Assembly: GCA_028818995.1 (NCBI GenBank)
Contig: JAPPMR010000549.1
Coordinates: forward strand, 1 to 17,754
From: Candidatus Poribacteria bacterium
GTDB lineage: Bacteria > Poribacteria > WGA-4E > WGA-3G
Length of the DNA stretch: 17,754 nt
Direction of reading: 5' to 3'
Shown: positions 9,189-15,862 of the stretch, in pieces
Layout: each line of letters opens with the position of its first letter
Numbering within the stretch: the first letter of the stretch is position 1
Notes under the pieces: model-generated
Seen by the model: only the letters and a program-made list of their open reading frames with translations
The model's database searches: none
Told to the model about the DNA's origin: nothing
Position numbers and translations under genes: made by a program

Positions 9189-9346
9189 ATCTATATCTTT
9201 ACCTCAAATGTAGTGAATCAACGCCAAACGTATCTATGACATTCGACGGGGTTGATCAAAAAGTGAAACTCAATTACAATCAATCTAAAATCCATGTTGT
9301 TAATCTATTGAATTTTCTGCCACATGTGCCGATGTGTTTTGAGCCT

Positions 9347-9688
9347 CTAAGCATCAGTATAAGTCTCAAACTTTGAGGTTTCAGGTTCTATCGGTTGAAT
9401 AGAGATATGATATCCAAGTGCCTTAAGAACAATTCCAAGTGTGTCAATCAGAGGCATATCCTTGTTGGATAACATTTTCGAAAAGACTTGTGGATCCATA
9501 TCCACCTGCTTCGCAAGTTCAAAAACACCACCTTGTGCTTCAACGACCGTCTGAAGGGCTCTTAAAACTACAGCAGGATTCTTATAAATTTGGTAGTCCT
9601 CAAGGATTGCTTGTAAATAGCCAATTGCCCTTTCTCGGCTGGTAATCCGCTCAATGAGACATTCACGCCATGTTCTCATTTTTCTCAT
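9347..9688 (-). CDS. HigA-like HTH antitoxin (addiction-module antidote family)
   Basis: A 113-residue protein of the 'probable addiction module antidote' family, a HigA-like group with a Cro/C1-type helix-turn-helix. The family pattern is present: the N-terminal stretch ERAIGYLQAILED, then ALQTVVEAQGG, FELAKQVDMDPQVFSKMLS and DTLGIVLKALGYHISI, with the HTH at about residues 53-95. Such proteins bind their toxin and repress the shared promoter. The ATG at 9688 is preceded by AGAGGGA at about 8 nt; an internal ATG at codon 4 is possible. It follows the toxin gene by 23 bp in the toxin-first order typical of HigBA. The reading frame is intact, unlike its partner. Confidence 0.88.
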   Translation of the reverse strand: MRKMRTWRECLIERITSRERAIGYLQAILEDYQIYKNPAVVLRALQTVVEAQGGVFELAKQVDMDPQVFSKMLSNKDMPLIDTLGIVLKALGYHISIQPIEPETSKFETYTDA

Positions 9689-9711
9689 AGATGTTCCCTC
9701 TTATATTCTAA

Positions 9712-10023
9712 CTAATAAGTTTTGGCACGTTCAATATCTCGTGTTTGTGATGATTTGTCACCACCACAGAGTAAAAGGATGATTGTGTTACCTATCTATC
9801 CAAAATAGATTCTATAACCTGCTCCAAAGTGTATTCGTAACTCAAAAACACCTGCACCAATAGATCGACAATCCCCAAAATTACCATCTTCAAGACGCGC
9901 AAGTCTCGCCTGAATCCGATCTTGTGTGTTTGTATCTCGAATTGAGTCCAACCACTCATTAAAAGGTTCTCTACCATTTGGGGTCTGGTAGACTCGTATT
10001 TCTTGCGGATGTGTTGTACGCAT
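9712..10023 (-). pseudogene. HigB/RelE-type addiction-module toxin interrupted by one in-frame TAG
   Basis: The reading frame from ATG 10023 gives 75 residues of a RelE/HigB-superfamily killer protein (NGREPFNEWLDSIRD, RIQARLARLEDGNFGD, ELRIHFGAGYRIYFG) and then stops at TAG 9796-9798. Continuing in the same frame without any indel gives the family's missing C-terminus: IGNTIILLLCGGDKSSQ, then TRDIERAKTY, and a second TAG at 9712-9714. The total of 103 codons is the usual family length. One nonsense change, for example from CAG or AAG, therefore explains the break. The conserved CGGDK block is lost from the truncated product, so it is probably inactive. Possible alternatives are amber readthrough, a suppressor tRNA or a sequencing error. 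A TATAAT box (10036-10041, minus strand) lies 12 bp before the ATG but has no clear -35. Confidence 0.85.
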
Positions 10024-10061
10024 CGGTAATTATTGATTATATCTTACGCCAACTATTTTCA

Positions 10062-10853
10062 TTATGAATAAACAATATATGAATTTCTCTCAATAATAAG
10101 CGGTTCCGGACCACCCGCTGGAAAGTTAGATGCCCATTCCTCTGGATCATAATCGCGAGTAACAAAACACGCACGATGCACAGGCACTGCATGCTTCAAT
10201 CCAATAAGCGTCGCCATTTTAACACATCCATCGTAAAATGGAAACTCGCCCTCAGTAGGATGATTTGTCAGAAAACCGATATCCGGATTATGCGCTGCCA
10301 CTGCTGAAATCAGGTCATCGTGTTCCGCAAAGTTATTGATCGGATCGCCGCTAAAGTATAACGTCACTCCATCGCTTATGACAACATAGCCCAAGTGCGT
10401 AACATCGGGGGGACCAATATCAGCAGATGGATCACCTGCTGGTGGTTTCGCATAAACAGCATGCACGGTAAGACCGTTCAGCTCCGCAGATCCTCCTGCA
10501 CTGATCTCTGAAACGTTATCAGAAGCAACATCGGTTTCTGACGAAATCTGGCGAACGCTCTCCTCCGGTCCAATAAATCCGGTTGCAGTACTGGTATCCC
10601 AAATTCGGTTTATAGATTCTGGACACGTATGGTCACCGTGTGCATGTGTTAATAGCACAAAATCAGTCGGAAGTTCGGACTCATCCAAGGGAGGTTCGGT
10701 GTGAATAAAGCGGTCCGAGGGACGGTTCCGCGGAAAATAAGGGTCAATTAGAACTATAGTGCCATCCGAATCTTTCAGCGCAAAACTACTCTGCTCAAAC
10801 CAGTGAACAGCAATAGAACCGCTTGGCACTTTCAAGGCAACAAGTGGATGCAT
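10062..10853 (-). CDS. UlaG-like metallo-beta-lactamase-fold hydrolase
   Basis: A 263-residue metallo-beta-lactamase-fold protein of the UlaG (L-ascorbate-6-phosphate lactonase)-like branch. The metal-binding motif THAHGDH is at residues 69-75. Upstream are VHWFEQSSFALKD and IVLIDPYFP, which match the opening strands of the branch. Further on, GYVVISDGVTLYFSGD carries the metal-ligand Asp, and FLTNHPTEGEF and AVPVHRACF complete the fold. There is no signal peptide, so it is cytoplasmic. The substrate cannot be assigned; a lactone or phosphoester of a sugar acid is plausible and would suit the YjhG-type dehydratase nearby, but that is inference. The ATG at 10853 has AGGAA about 8 nt upstream. 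A good promoter lies at 10966-10995, leaving a leader of about 105 nt. It ends 38 bp before the toxin gene. Confidence 0.85.
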   Translation of the reverse strand: MHPLVALKVPSGSIAVHWFEQSSFALKDSDGTIVLIDPYFPRNRPSDRFIHTEPPLDESELPTDFVLLTHAHGDHTCPESINRIWDTSTATGFIGPEESVRQISSETDVASDNVSEISAGGSAELNGLTVHAVYAKPPAGDPSADIGPPDVTHLGYVVISDGVTLYFSGDPINNFAEHDDLISAVAAHNPDIGFLTNHPTEGEFPFYDGCVKMATLIGLKHAVPVHRACFVTRDYDPEEWASNFPAGGPEPLIIERNSYIVYS

Positions 10854-10965
10854 ATATTAATTCCTGTGATGTAAGCCGTTAAGGAAGGTTCAGGATACGA
10901 TTAAAGGGTGAACCCTCTATTTTGGTAACTAAGTCTAAAATGTATTAATCAAAAAGTAGATAAAT

Positions 10966-10995
10966 AGTATATCATATAATTGACTTTTTTGTAAA
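10966..10995 (-). promoter_or_regulatory. Sigma70-type promoter for the UlaG-like hydrolase gene
   Basis: On the minus strand: -35 TTTACA (10990-10995), 18-nt spacer, -10 TATACT (10966-10971). Each box matches the consensus at five of six positions. It lies about 113 bp before the hydrolase ATG with no gene in between. It may also drive the toxin-antitoxin genes downstream. Confidence 0.6.
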
Positions 10996-11080
10996 AAAGA
11001 AAATAAGCGTGCAATCAGAGCATTCAGTTTTAAGTAGGACGAACGCTGTTAGTTCACAAGTCCATTTTTCATTTAAAATG

Positions 11081-11109
11081 TTGACAAAACTTAGCTTTTT
11101 TTCTATCAT
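11081..11109 (+). promoter_or_regulatory. Strong sigma70-type promoter for the FGE-fold gene
   Basis: A perfect -35 TTGACA (11081-11086), an optimal 17-nt spacer and -10 TATCAT (11104-11109, five of six), preceded by an A/T-rich tract that could act as an UP element. Transcription would start near 11116, giving a leader of about 80 nt. This is the best promoter match in the window. Confidence 0.72.
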
Positions 11110-11183
11110 AACAATCCGAGGGCATCCTGCGCGCTGCTAAAACCCGCCCACTTACTTTTCTCTAAAGGAGCAAAACATTGCAT

Positions 11184-11190
11184 AGGAGGA
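11184..11190 (+). promoter_or_regulatory. Ribosome binding site AGGAGGA that decides the FGE-fold start
   Basis: A near-perfect Shine-Dalgarno AGGAGGA ends 9 nt before the ATG at 11200. A TTG at 11191 in the same frame abuts the Shine-Dalgarno with no spacing and cannot be used, so the ATG is the start. A second Shine-Dalgarno-like AAAGGAG lies upstream at 11164-11170. Confidence 0.75.
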
Positions 11191-11199
11191 TTGTTTTTC

Positions 11200-11991
11200 A
11201 TGTATTTACCTGAAAAAGATGAGCCTTGTGTGAAGATGACACCCGATCCTCCTGAAAACATGGTGCTGATACCTGCTGGCAAGTTTGAGATGGGAAGCAA
11301 CGATACTGAGTCTTTTTACGAGCAGCAGGTGCATACGGTGCATGTGGATGCATTCTATATGGACGCGCATGCTGTGACGAATCTTGAATATCAGCAGTTC
11401 CTGATTGAAAATTCCTGTTGGCAGAAAGATCAAATTGAGGACAAGTTTCATGATGGGGACTACTTGTTGAATTGGGATGGTAGCAACTATCCAGCAGGAC
11501 AAGCAAACCATCCTGTTACTTGGGTGAGCTGGTATAGTGCGATGGCCTATACTATGTGGGCAGGAAAACGTTTGCCAACGGAGGCAGAATGGGAATACGC
11601 TGCGCGCGGTGGGCTATCGGGCAAAAAGTATCCATGGGGAGATGTGTTGTCCGCTGCGAAAGCGAACTATGGCAGAAATGTTGGAGATACGACAGTGGTT
11701 GGTAAGTACCCCGTGAACGGATATGGTTTGTATGATATGTCTGGAAATGTTTGGGAGTGGTGTCTTGACCTTTATGATGATGACTTCTACTTCGCATCGC
11801 CTCGCAAGAATCCACGCTCAGGTACGAATGAACCGGAGTGGATAATAAACAATTTCATGGACATAAAAACTGAGCGCGTGTTGCGTGGTGGTGGTTGGAG
11901 TGCTTCACCACAAGGCATCTGCGTCGCCGGTCGCTTTCTACTTTCACCAATGAACACAATCTATGACTACGGTTTTCGTTGCGTACAGTAA
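11200..11991 (+). CDS. FGE-sulfatase-fold (SUMF1 domain) protein, catalytic cysteines not conserved
   Basis: A 263-residue single-domain protein of the formylglycine-generating-enzyme fold. Signature blocks: MVLIPAGKFEMGSND at 21-35, AFYMDAHAVTNLEYQQF at 51-67, HPVTWVSWYSAMAYTMWAG at 104-122, KRLPTEAEWEYAARGG at 123-138, YPWGD, then GYGLYDMSGNVWEW at 174-187, RVLRGGGWSAS at 226-236 and YGFRC at 257-261. In true FGE, the GGS-(x2)-C-(x4)-C region supplies the two copper-binding cysteines. Here the first is Ala235 and the second site is Ile240, with only Cys241 one place off. It is therefore probably not a sulfatase activator; a non-catalytic binding or other oxidative role is possible. No signal peptide or sulfatase gene is seen nearby. 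It is transcribed alone from the promoter at 11081 and converges on the VanZ-like gene. Confidence 0.88.
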   Translation: MYLPEKDEPCVKMTPDPPENMVLIPAGKFEMGSNDTESFYEQQVHTVHVDAFYMDAHAVTNLEYQQFLIENSCWQKDQIEDKFHDGDYLLNWDGSNYPAGQANHPVTWVSWYSAMAYTMWAGKRLPTEAEWEYAARGGLSGKKYPWGDVLSAAKANYGRNVGDTTVVGKYPVNGYGLYDMSGNVWEWCLDLYDDDFYFASPRKNPRSGTNEPEWIINNFMDIKTERVLRGGGWSASPQGICVAGRFLLSPMNTIYDYGFRCVQ

Positions 11992-12048
11992 CGTCTTAGG
12001 CTTTAATTGAATATGAAATGTTTTGTAAGTGTCAGAAAAAGAACCTCC

Positions 12049-12447
12049 CTACAGATGTTTATTCCTTCTTTCGCTCTGTCTTCTATAATAAAAATAAACA
12101 CCTACCACACCTGCAATCGCGCCGAATACATCAGAAACCCAATCTGCGAAAGTAGCGAGTCTGCCGGGCACAAACATCTGATGCAATTCATCGCTTGCGC
12201 CGTAGAGAATTGAGATAAGCGCAGCGGTACCCCATATCCAACCTGTGGGCAACCATTTCGGCGGGACGTTTACAAACGCTATAGTTAGCAACACACTGAG
12301 GATGCCGTATTCAATAAAATGATAGAGTTTGTCAATTGTCAGCCACTCAAACTTTGGCATTGGGAGTGGCGGTTGTTCCAGAGACGAAATGACAAATATG
12401 AGTGCCATGTAAAGAACTGGTGGTGCCCAAAATTTTAAAATTTTCAT
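12049..12447 (-). CDS. VanZ-like membrane protein
   Basis: A 132-residue integral membrane protein of the VanZ-like family, whose founding member gives low-level teicoplanin resistance by an unclear mechanism. Family residues are present: DKLYHFIEYGIL at 39-50, YGASDELHQMFVPGR at 82-96, and the acidic/glycine pattern DWVSDVFGAIAG at 102-113. Predicted membrane segments are roughly 7-22, 45-60, 70-84 and 104-121, with a short basic tail (YRRQSERRNK). It begins 22 bp after the dehydratase stop and is probably cotranscribed, but its Shine-Dalgarno is weak. Most chromosomal members have no known link to resistance, so no such role is claimed. It converges on the FGE-fold gene, with 57 bp between them and no clear terminator. 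Confidence 0.88.
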   Translation of the reverse strand: MKILKFWAPPVLYMALIFVISSLEQPPLPMPKFEWLTIDKLYHFIEYGILSVLLTIAFVNVPPKWLPTGWIWGTAALISILYGASDELHQMFVPGRLATFADWVSDVFGAIAGVVGVYFYYRRQSERRNKHL

Positions 12448-12469
12448 GGCAACTTCGCCAAAGTCATCT

Positions 12470-14437
12470 CTATTTCAACGCATTCAGAATAGCGTCTACA
12501 TCATAGACACAACCACCCCATGTGCCACCACCGACGGACTGCAACGCTGCCCACAGTCGCGTATCGTCAGGCAAAGCCTCGTCAGATGAAAGGTCGGGAC
12601 GCGGTTGCCGTTCTGCTAACACACGTTCACCCGCTGCGGCACCGAACTGTTCACTCCCATGCCCTACCAGATCAATGCTTCCTACCAATCCCTGAGTATC
12701 AATCTCTATCTGAATTATGTCGCCATCAAGCACTTTCCCGATAGGTCCACCCGCAAGTGCTTCCGGTCCAACATGTCCGATACATGCACCTGTTGAAACA
12801 CCCGAAAAACGCGCATCCGTTATCAAGGCAATATGTTTCCCAAATGATAGGTGTTTGAGTGCTGATGTGACCTGATATACCTCTTCCATTCCTGTGCCTT
12901 GTGGACCACGACAACACAACACCATGACATCTCCGGGTTTCATGTCCTTTTCACCTTGTCCCTTAAGTGCCTGTATCGCATCGGATTCCCGAACAAACAC
13001 ACGTGCCGGTCCTGTCATACGGTACACACCATCGGCATCAACAACACTCGGATCAATCGCTGTGCTTTTGATAACAGAACCCTCTGGCGCGAGGTTGCCA
13101 CGCGGAAACGTTACAGTACTCGTCAATCCTGCCGCTTTTGCTGCTTCTGGACTCAAAATCACTTCATCAGGTGCAACGTTATCGCGTTCTTCAAGCAATT
13201 CACGCACACGCTGACGCCGCTCAGAAGTTTGCCACCAATCAAGGTTGCTACCGAGCGATTCACCTGTCGCTGTCAGTACATCTTCGTTGAGGAGTCCTCC
13301 CAATTTACGTAGATGCAGCATCACTTCTGGCACACCTCCTGCAAGAAAGACGCGAACTGTCGGATGTCCGACTGGGCCATTCGGCAACACATCAACAAGG
13401 CGTGGAACTTGTTGATTAACCTCAGTCCAGTCGTCTACTGTGGGACGTTCAAGACCAGCAGCATGCGCAATCGCAGGAATATGTAATAGCAGATTAGTTG
13501 ACCCGCCAAACGCCGCATGCACGACCATCGCGTTCCGAATAGCCTCTGGTGTAACGATATCATCCATCGTCAAACCCTTCGCGGCTAAATTCACCACTGC
13601 ACGCGCTGAACGCAATCCCATATCCGACCATATATTTTGTCCTGAAGGCGCTAACGCTGTATGTGTCAAACTCATGCCTAACGCTTCACCAACAACCTGC
13701 GAAGTTGCCGCAGTTCCTAAGAATTGGCATCCGCCACCGGGCGTAGCACAAGCACGGCAGCCCATGTCCGCTGCATCTTGCAGACTAATCTCACCGTGTG
13801 CAAAACGGGCACCGATCGTCTGAATCTTTCCAGCATCTTCACCTGTAGTCGGTGGCAACGTCACGCCTCCCGGTACAAGCACAGCAGGCAATTCCCGCAT
13901 TGAGGCAAGCGCCATCATCATCGCAGGCAAACCTTTATCGCACGTGGCAACACCGACAACACCCTTCCGTGTCGGTAAAGAACGGATAAGTCGACGAAAA
14001 ATCTGTGCCGCATCATTACGATAGGCGAGACTATCCATCATACCGACGGTGCCTTGTGTCCGTCCATCACACGGATCGGAACAGTAGCCAGCAAACGGAA
14101 TTGCCGCAAGTTCTTTTAACTCACGCGCAACAGCCTGCATCAAAAGACCAACCTCCCAATGACCGGTATGATATCCAAGTGCAATAGGACTGCCATCAGG
14201 GGCACGGATACCGCCTTGTGTGCTAAGTATTAGGAATTCCTCTCGCCGCAGTTCTGTCGGTGCCCATCCCATCGCCGTATTGTGGCTCAAACCAAAAATA
14301 TCGCCGCTTGGTCTGTTGAGGAGCATCTCCGCTGTGAGAGGCAGACTGCCTTCCGGGCCAGCAGCATGCGTCTGGATGTCGTAAATATCGCTATCGCCAG
14401 TTTCTAATATGTCAGTGTAGTTTATCGGTTTTGCCAT
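12470..14437 (-). CDS. IlvD/Edd-family dehydratase of the YjhG/YagF (D-xylonate dehydratase) type
   Basis: A 655-residue dehydratase, exactly the length I recall for E. coli YjhG, and it matches that branch more closely than Ilv[21 protein letters not shown] near the N-terminus, then [48 protein letters not shown] and NLDWW-SERRQR in order. The Fe-S ligands expected for the family are C123 (SDPCDGR), C166 (ATCDKGLPA) and C237 ([10 protein letters not shown]). [30 protein letters not shown] and [14 protein letters not shown] elements complete the C-terminus. The likely reaction is dehydration of a sugar acid such as D-xylonate to a 2-keto-3-deoxy acid. Branched-chain amino-acid synthesis is less likely. 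The ATG at 14437 has AAAGGAA upstream. The VanZ-like gene follows in the same transcript. Neighbouring sugar-acid genes (aldolase, transporter) are not seen immediately beside it. Confidence 0.92.
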   Translation of the reverse strand: MAKPINYTDILETGDSDIYDIQTHAAGPEGSLPLTAEMLLNRPSGDIFGLSHNTAMGWAPTELRREEFLILSTQGGIRAPDGSPIALGYHTGHWEVGLLMQAVARELKELAAIPFAGYCSDPCDGRTQGTVGMMDSLAYRNDAAQIFRRLIRSLPTRKGVVGVATCDKGLPAMMMALASMRELPAVLVPGGVTLPPTTGEDAGKIQTIGARFAHGEISLQDAADMGCRACATPGGGCQFLGTAATSQVVGEALGMSLTHTALAPSGQNIWSDMGLRSARAVVNLAAKGLTMDDIVTPEAIRNAMVVHAAFGGSTNLLLHIPAIAHAAGLERPTVDDWTEVNQQVPRLVDVLPNGPVGHPTVRVFLAGGVPEVMLHLRKLGGLLNEDVLTATGESLGSNLDWWQTSERRQRVRELLEERDNVAPDEVILSPEAAKAAGLTSTVTFPRGNLAPEGSVIKSTAIDPSVVDADGVYRMTGPARVFVRESDAIQALKGQGEKDMKPGDVMVLCCRGPQGTGMEEVYQVTSALKHLSFGKHIALITDARFSGVSTGACIGHVGPEALAGGPIGKVLDGDIIQIEIDTQGLVGSIDLVGHGSEQFGAAAGERVLAERQPRPDLSSDEALPDDTRLWAALQSVGGGTWGGCVYDVDAILNALK

Positions 14438-14540
14438 CGGGTATTCCTTTTTGCTAATAATTGCTAACTTCTATCTCCTGCAAGAATGGATATAATTCTG
14501 TTTTACAGTAAAGCAACTTCTATTTAAAAAACTAAACTAA

Positions 14541-14999
14541 CTATACACTTGGTTCTAAGGTCCATCCGTTTCTTTCAGCAAGTTCCGCAAGTGCAAGTTG
14601 CAGCAATTTGAATACATTTCTTTGCTTGTTATTTGAACCAAAAAACTCTGGACTCACAACAATTTTTGAATGGGCAGGATTTTCAGGGGTGGGATCATAG
14701 ATGACATCTACGGCATGAACAATGGCATCAGCATTCTGTATTTTTGTTTTGACTGTTCCTATGGAGCGTACATCAGCAGTAATAAGACTAACGATGCCAT
14801 CTGTGCTGCTTCTTTTAGACAAAGATGGATTACATCCCTTTAACTCCGCTCTATCTACGGATGGTTTTCTTTCTCTATCGCGAAAGGCTTCACTACTAAT
14901 TTCAAGTTTTCCATTATCGAAAGAGTACTCTTCACCATATTTACCTCGGACACTTCGGTAGAGTACTTCATCGTCCCGTACGAAGTCATTTCTATCCAT
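14541..14999 (-). CDS. Unrecognised 152-residue protein, second gene of an overlapping pair
   Basis: I do not recognise a named domain. The protein is soluble, with no signal peptide or membrane segment. Visible features: an acidic start followed by VLYRSVRGKYGEEY, ISSEAFRDRERKPSVDRAEL at 35-54, a middle with GIVSLITADVRSIG, and DPTPENPAHSKIVVSPE toward the end, followed by a helical tail (VFKLLQLALAELAER). The 'SS-AF-...-PSVDRA' and 'P-NPAHS' arrangement recalls a family of hypothetical proteins I have seen in cyanobacteria and Proteobacteria, but I cannot name it. The ATG at 14999 is chosen over a TTG at 15002. It overlaps the preceding gene's stop (ATGGATAG, 8 nt), implying translational coupling and a shared function. 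The pattern would suit a toxin-antitoxin-like or small accessory module, but this is inference. Confidence 0.72.
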   Translation of the reverse strand: MDRNDFVRDDEVLYRSVRGKYGEEYSFDNGKLEISSEAFRDRERKPSVDRAELKGCNPSLSKRSSTDGIVSLITADVRSIGTVKTKIQNADAIVHAVDVIYDPTPENPAHSKIVVSPEFFGSNNKQRNVFKLLQLALAELAERNGWTLEPSV

Positions 15000-15393
15000 C
15001 AAGTAACCATTCCCAAAGCGTTAGATAATCGTTCCGTCTTAGAAAATCTACATACATCTCCGTATCAATATTTATTCCCCAGACCTGGATATACTCAGCT
15101 TCATTTTCCCCAATTTGAATATGTAATCTTCGTTTTTCTCCGGACCATTCTACAGTTACATTACCGTCTTCATCACTGGAGATGAACGGAGTAAGCCACG
15201 GATGCCCGGCAGAAATAATAGAATCGAACAATTCTCCTATAAGATTCTCCGCACGAACTAAGGTTAATTTAGTTGGTTTTTTTGAATCGTACCCATCCCA
15301 ATTATCTTCGCGTTGCGCTAAGGCATCAAACCTTTCTGATAGTTTCTGTTCATATTCCTTAAAGTTCATAAGACAAAATTCCTCTGGAAACAT
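14992..15393 (-). CDS. Unrecognised ~133-residue acidic protein with NWDGYDS motif, first gene of an overlapping pair
   Basis: No named domain is recognised. The protein is acidic and tryptophan-rich, with a helical start (FKEYEQKLSERFDALAQ), then NWDGYDSKKPT, a helix with AENLIGELFDSII, PWLTPFISSDEDGNVTVEW, and a short beta stretch (RRLHIQIGENEAEYIQVW). The WDGY followed by Pro-x-Dxx-Gly-(x3)-EW layout resembles a widespread group of small hypothetical proteins. I chose ATG 15393, which has AGGTGAT 8 nt upstream; ATG 15369, with GAGGA 10 nt upstream, is about as likely, and a TTG at 15402 is less so. It heads the two-gene unit, with an operator-like promoter at 15505-15552 and a leader of about 110 nt. 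Its stop overlaps the start of the next gene. Confidence 0.72.
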   Translation of the reverse strand: MFPEEFCLMNFKEYEQKLSERFDALAQREDNWDGYDSKKPTKLTLVRAENLIGELFDSIISAGHPWLTPFISSDEDGNVTVEWSGEKRRLHIQIGENEAEYIQVWGINIDTEMYVDFLRRNDYLTLWEWLLDG

Positions 15394-15504
15394 TTGGTCC
15401 AATCACCTTCAAAAGATAATATTACGGGTTGAGCACAACCGCCTATAAATAACTTGGAAAAAATCGAGTGCGACCAACTAGACAGGCTTCTCTCATAAAC
15501 TGAC

Positions 15505-15552
15505 ATGGAAAATATTATCACATCGCAGAAAAATTAACAACTTATTTTCCAT
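15505..15552 (-). promoter_or_regulatory. Candidate promoter bracketed by a perfect 10-bp inverted repeat
   Basis: Arms ATGGAAAATA (15505-15514) and TATTTTCCAT (15543-15552) are exact reverse complements with a 28-nt spacer. On the minus strand the spacer holds -35 TTGTTA (15535-15540), a 17-nt gap with an extended -10 TGA, and -10 TAATAT (15512-15517). Each hexamer is four of six. The downstream arm overlaps the -10, as an operator would. It points toward the two unrecognised genes. Confidence 0.45.
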
Positions 15553-15588
15553 ATTTGGCGTAACTCGTTTCGTTTTTCTTCAAAAAAT

Positions 15589-15861
15589 CTATTCAAAAAG
15601 TTCCACCACCGGACACGAAAACCCTTCAACAACATCCTCTCCTGTCAGTGTATCTTTATAGTTTAACGATGTTATGTCCGTTTCAGAACGATAGACCATT
15701 GCCGTTTTCATAACCGGTTCAATAACCCAGACAAGACGTGTTCCCGCCTTCAGATAGGCTAACGCCTTTTCAGTAACATCATAATGCAAATCTGCTGGTG
15801 AGACAACCTCAATTGCAAGATCAGGAGCAACAGAGAACCTTTTAAATTGATCCTCTGACAA
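15589..15861 (-). pseudogene. Uma2-family (DUF820) nuclease-like fragment, N-terminal half missing
   Basis: This is the C-terminal half of a Uma2-family protein, the restriction-endonuclease-like DUF820 fold: SVAPDLAIEVVSPADLHYDV, KALAYLKAGTRLVWVIEP, then MVYRSETD, DTLTGEDVVEGFSCPVVELF. Uma2 proteins are normally about 180-200 residues; only 90 are encoded here. The missing N-terminal part ('YELIDGELV'-type) is not upstream, because the ankyrin gene's TAG lies 1 nt before the TTG at 15861. The frame runs open only to 15891 before a TGA. The PD-(x)n-ExxSP core is kept. A short functional protein cannot be excluded, but a recombination remnant is the more likely reading. Translation could be coupled to the ankyrin gene. 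Confidence 0.75.
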
Positions 15862-15862
15862 C

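Larger units (their letters stand above)
10854..11199. other. 346-bp divergent intergenic region
   Basis: An AT-rich spacer between the divergent hydrolase and FGE-fold genes. It holds one sigma70-type promoter for each direction (10966-10995 minus, 11081-11109 plus), separated by about 85 bp. It also holds a small hairpin AGGGT-GA-ACCCT (10905-10916) in the hydrolase leader and an 80-nt leader before the FGE-fold gene. I see no reading frame of note except a speculative 11-codon leader ORF at 11178-11213. Confidence 0.6.

Noticed and set aside
9189..9346. Promoter for purE (TTGATC, 17-nt gap, TAGATA on the minus strand)
   Set aside because: Only four and three of six positions match, which is too weak to report.
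9792..9977. Alternative 61-codon minus-strand frame within the toxin gene
   Set aside because: It is out of frame with the recognisable toxin sequence, which continues in its own frame across the TAG.
12894..13823. Plus-strand frames of 106-137 codons within the dehydratase gene
   Set aside because: They are shadows of a strongly conserved 655-residue minus-strand gene and resemble no protein I know.
12470..14437. Calling the dehydratase IlvD (branched-chain amino-acid synthesis)
   Set aside because: Length (655) and sequence blocks follow the YjhG/YagF branch, not the ~560-residue IlvD.
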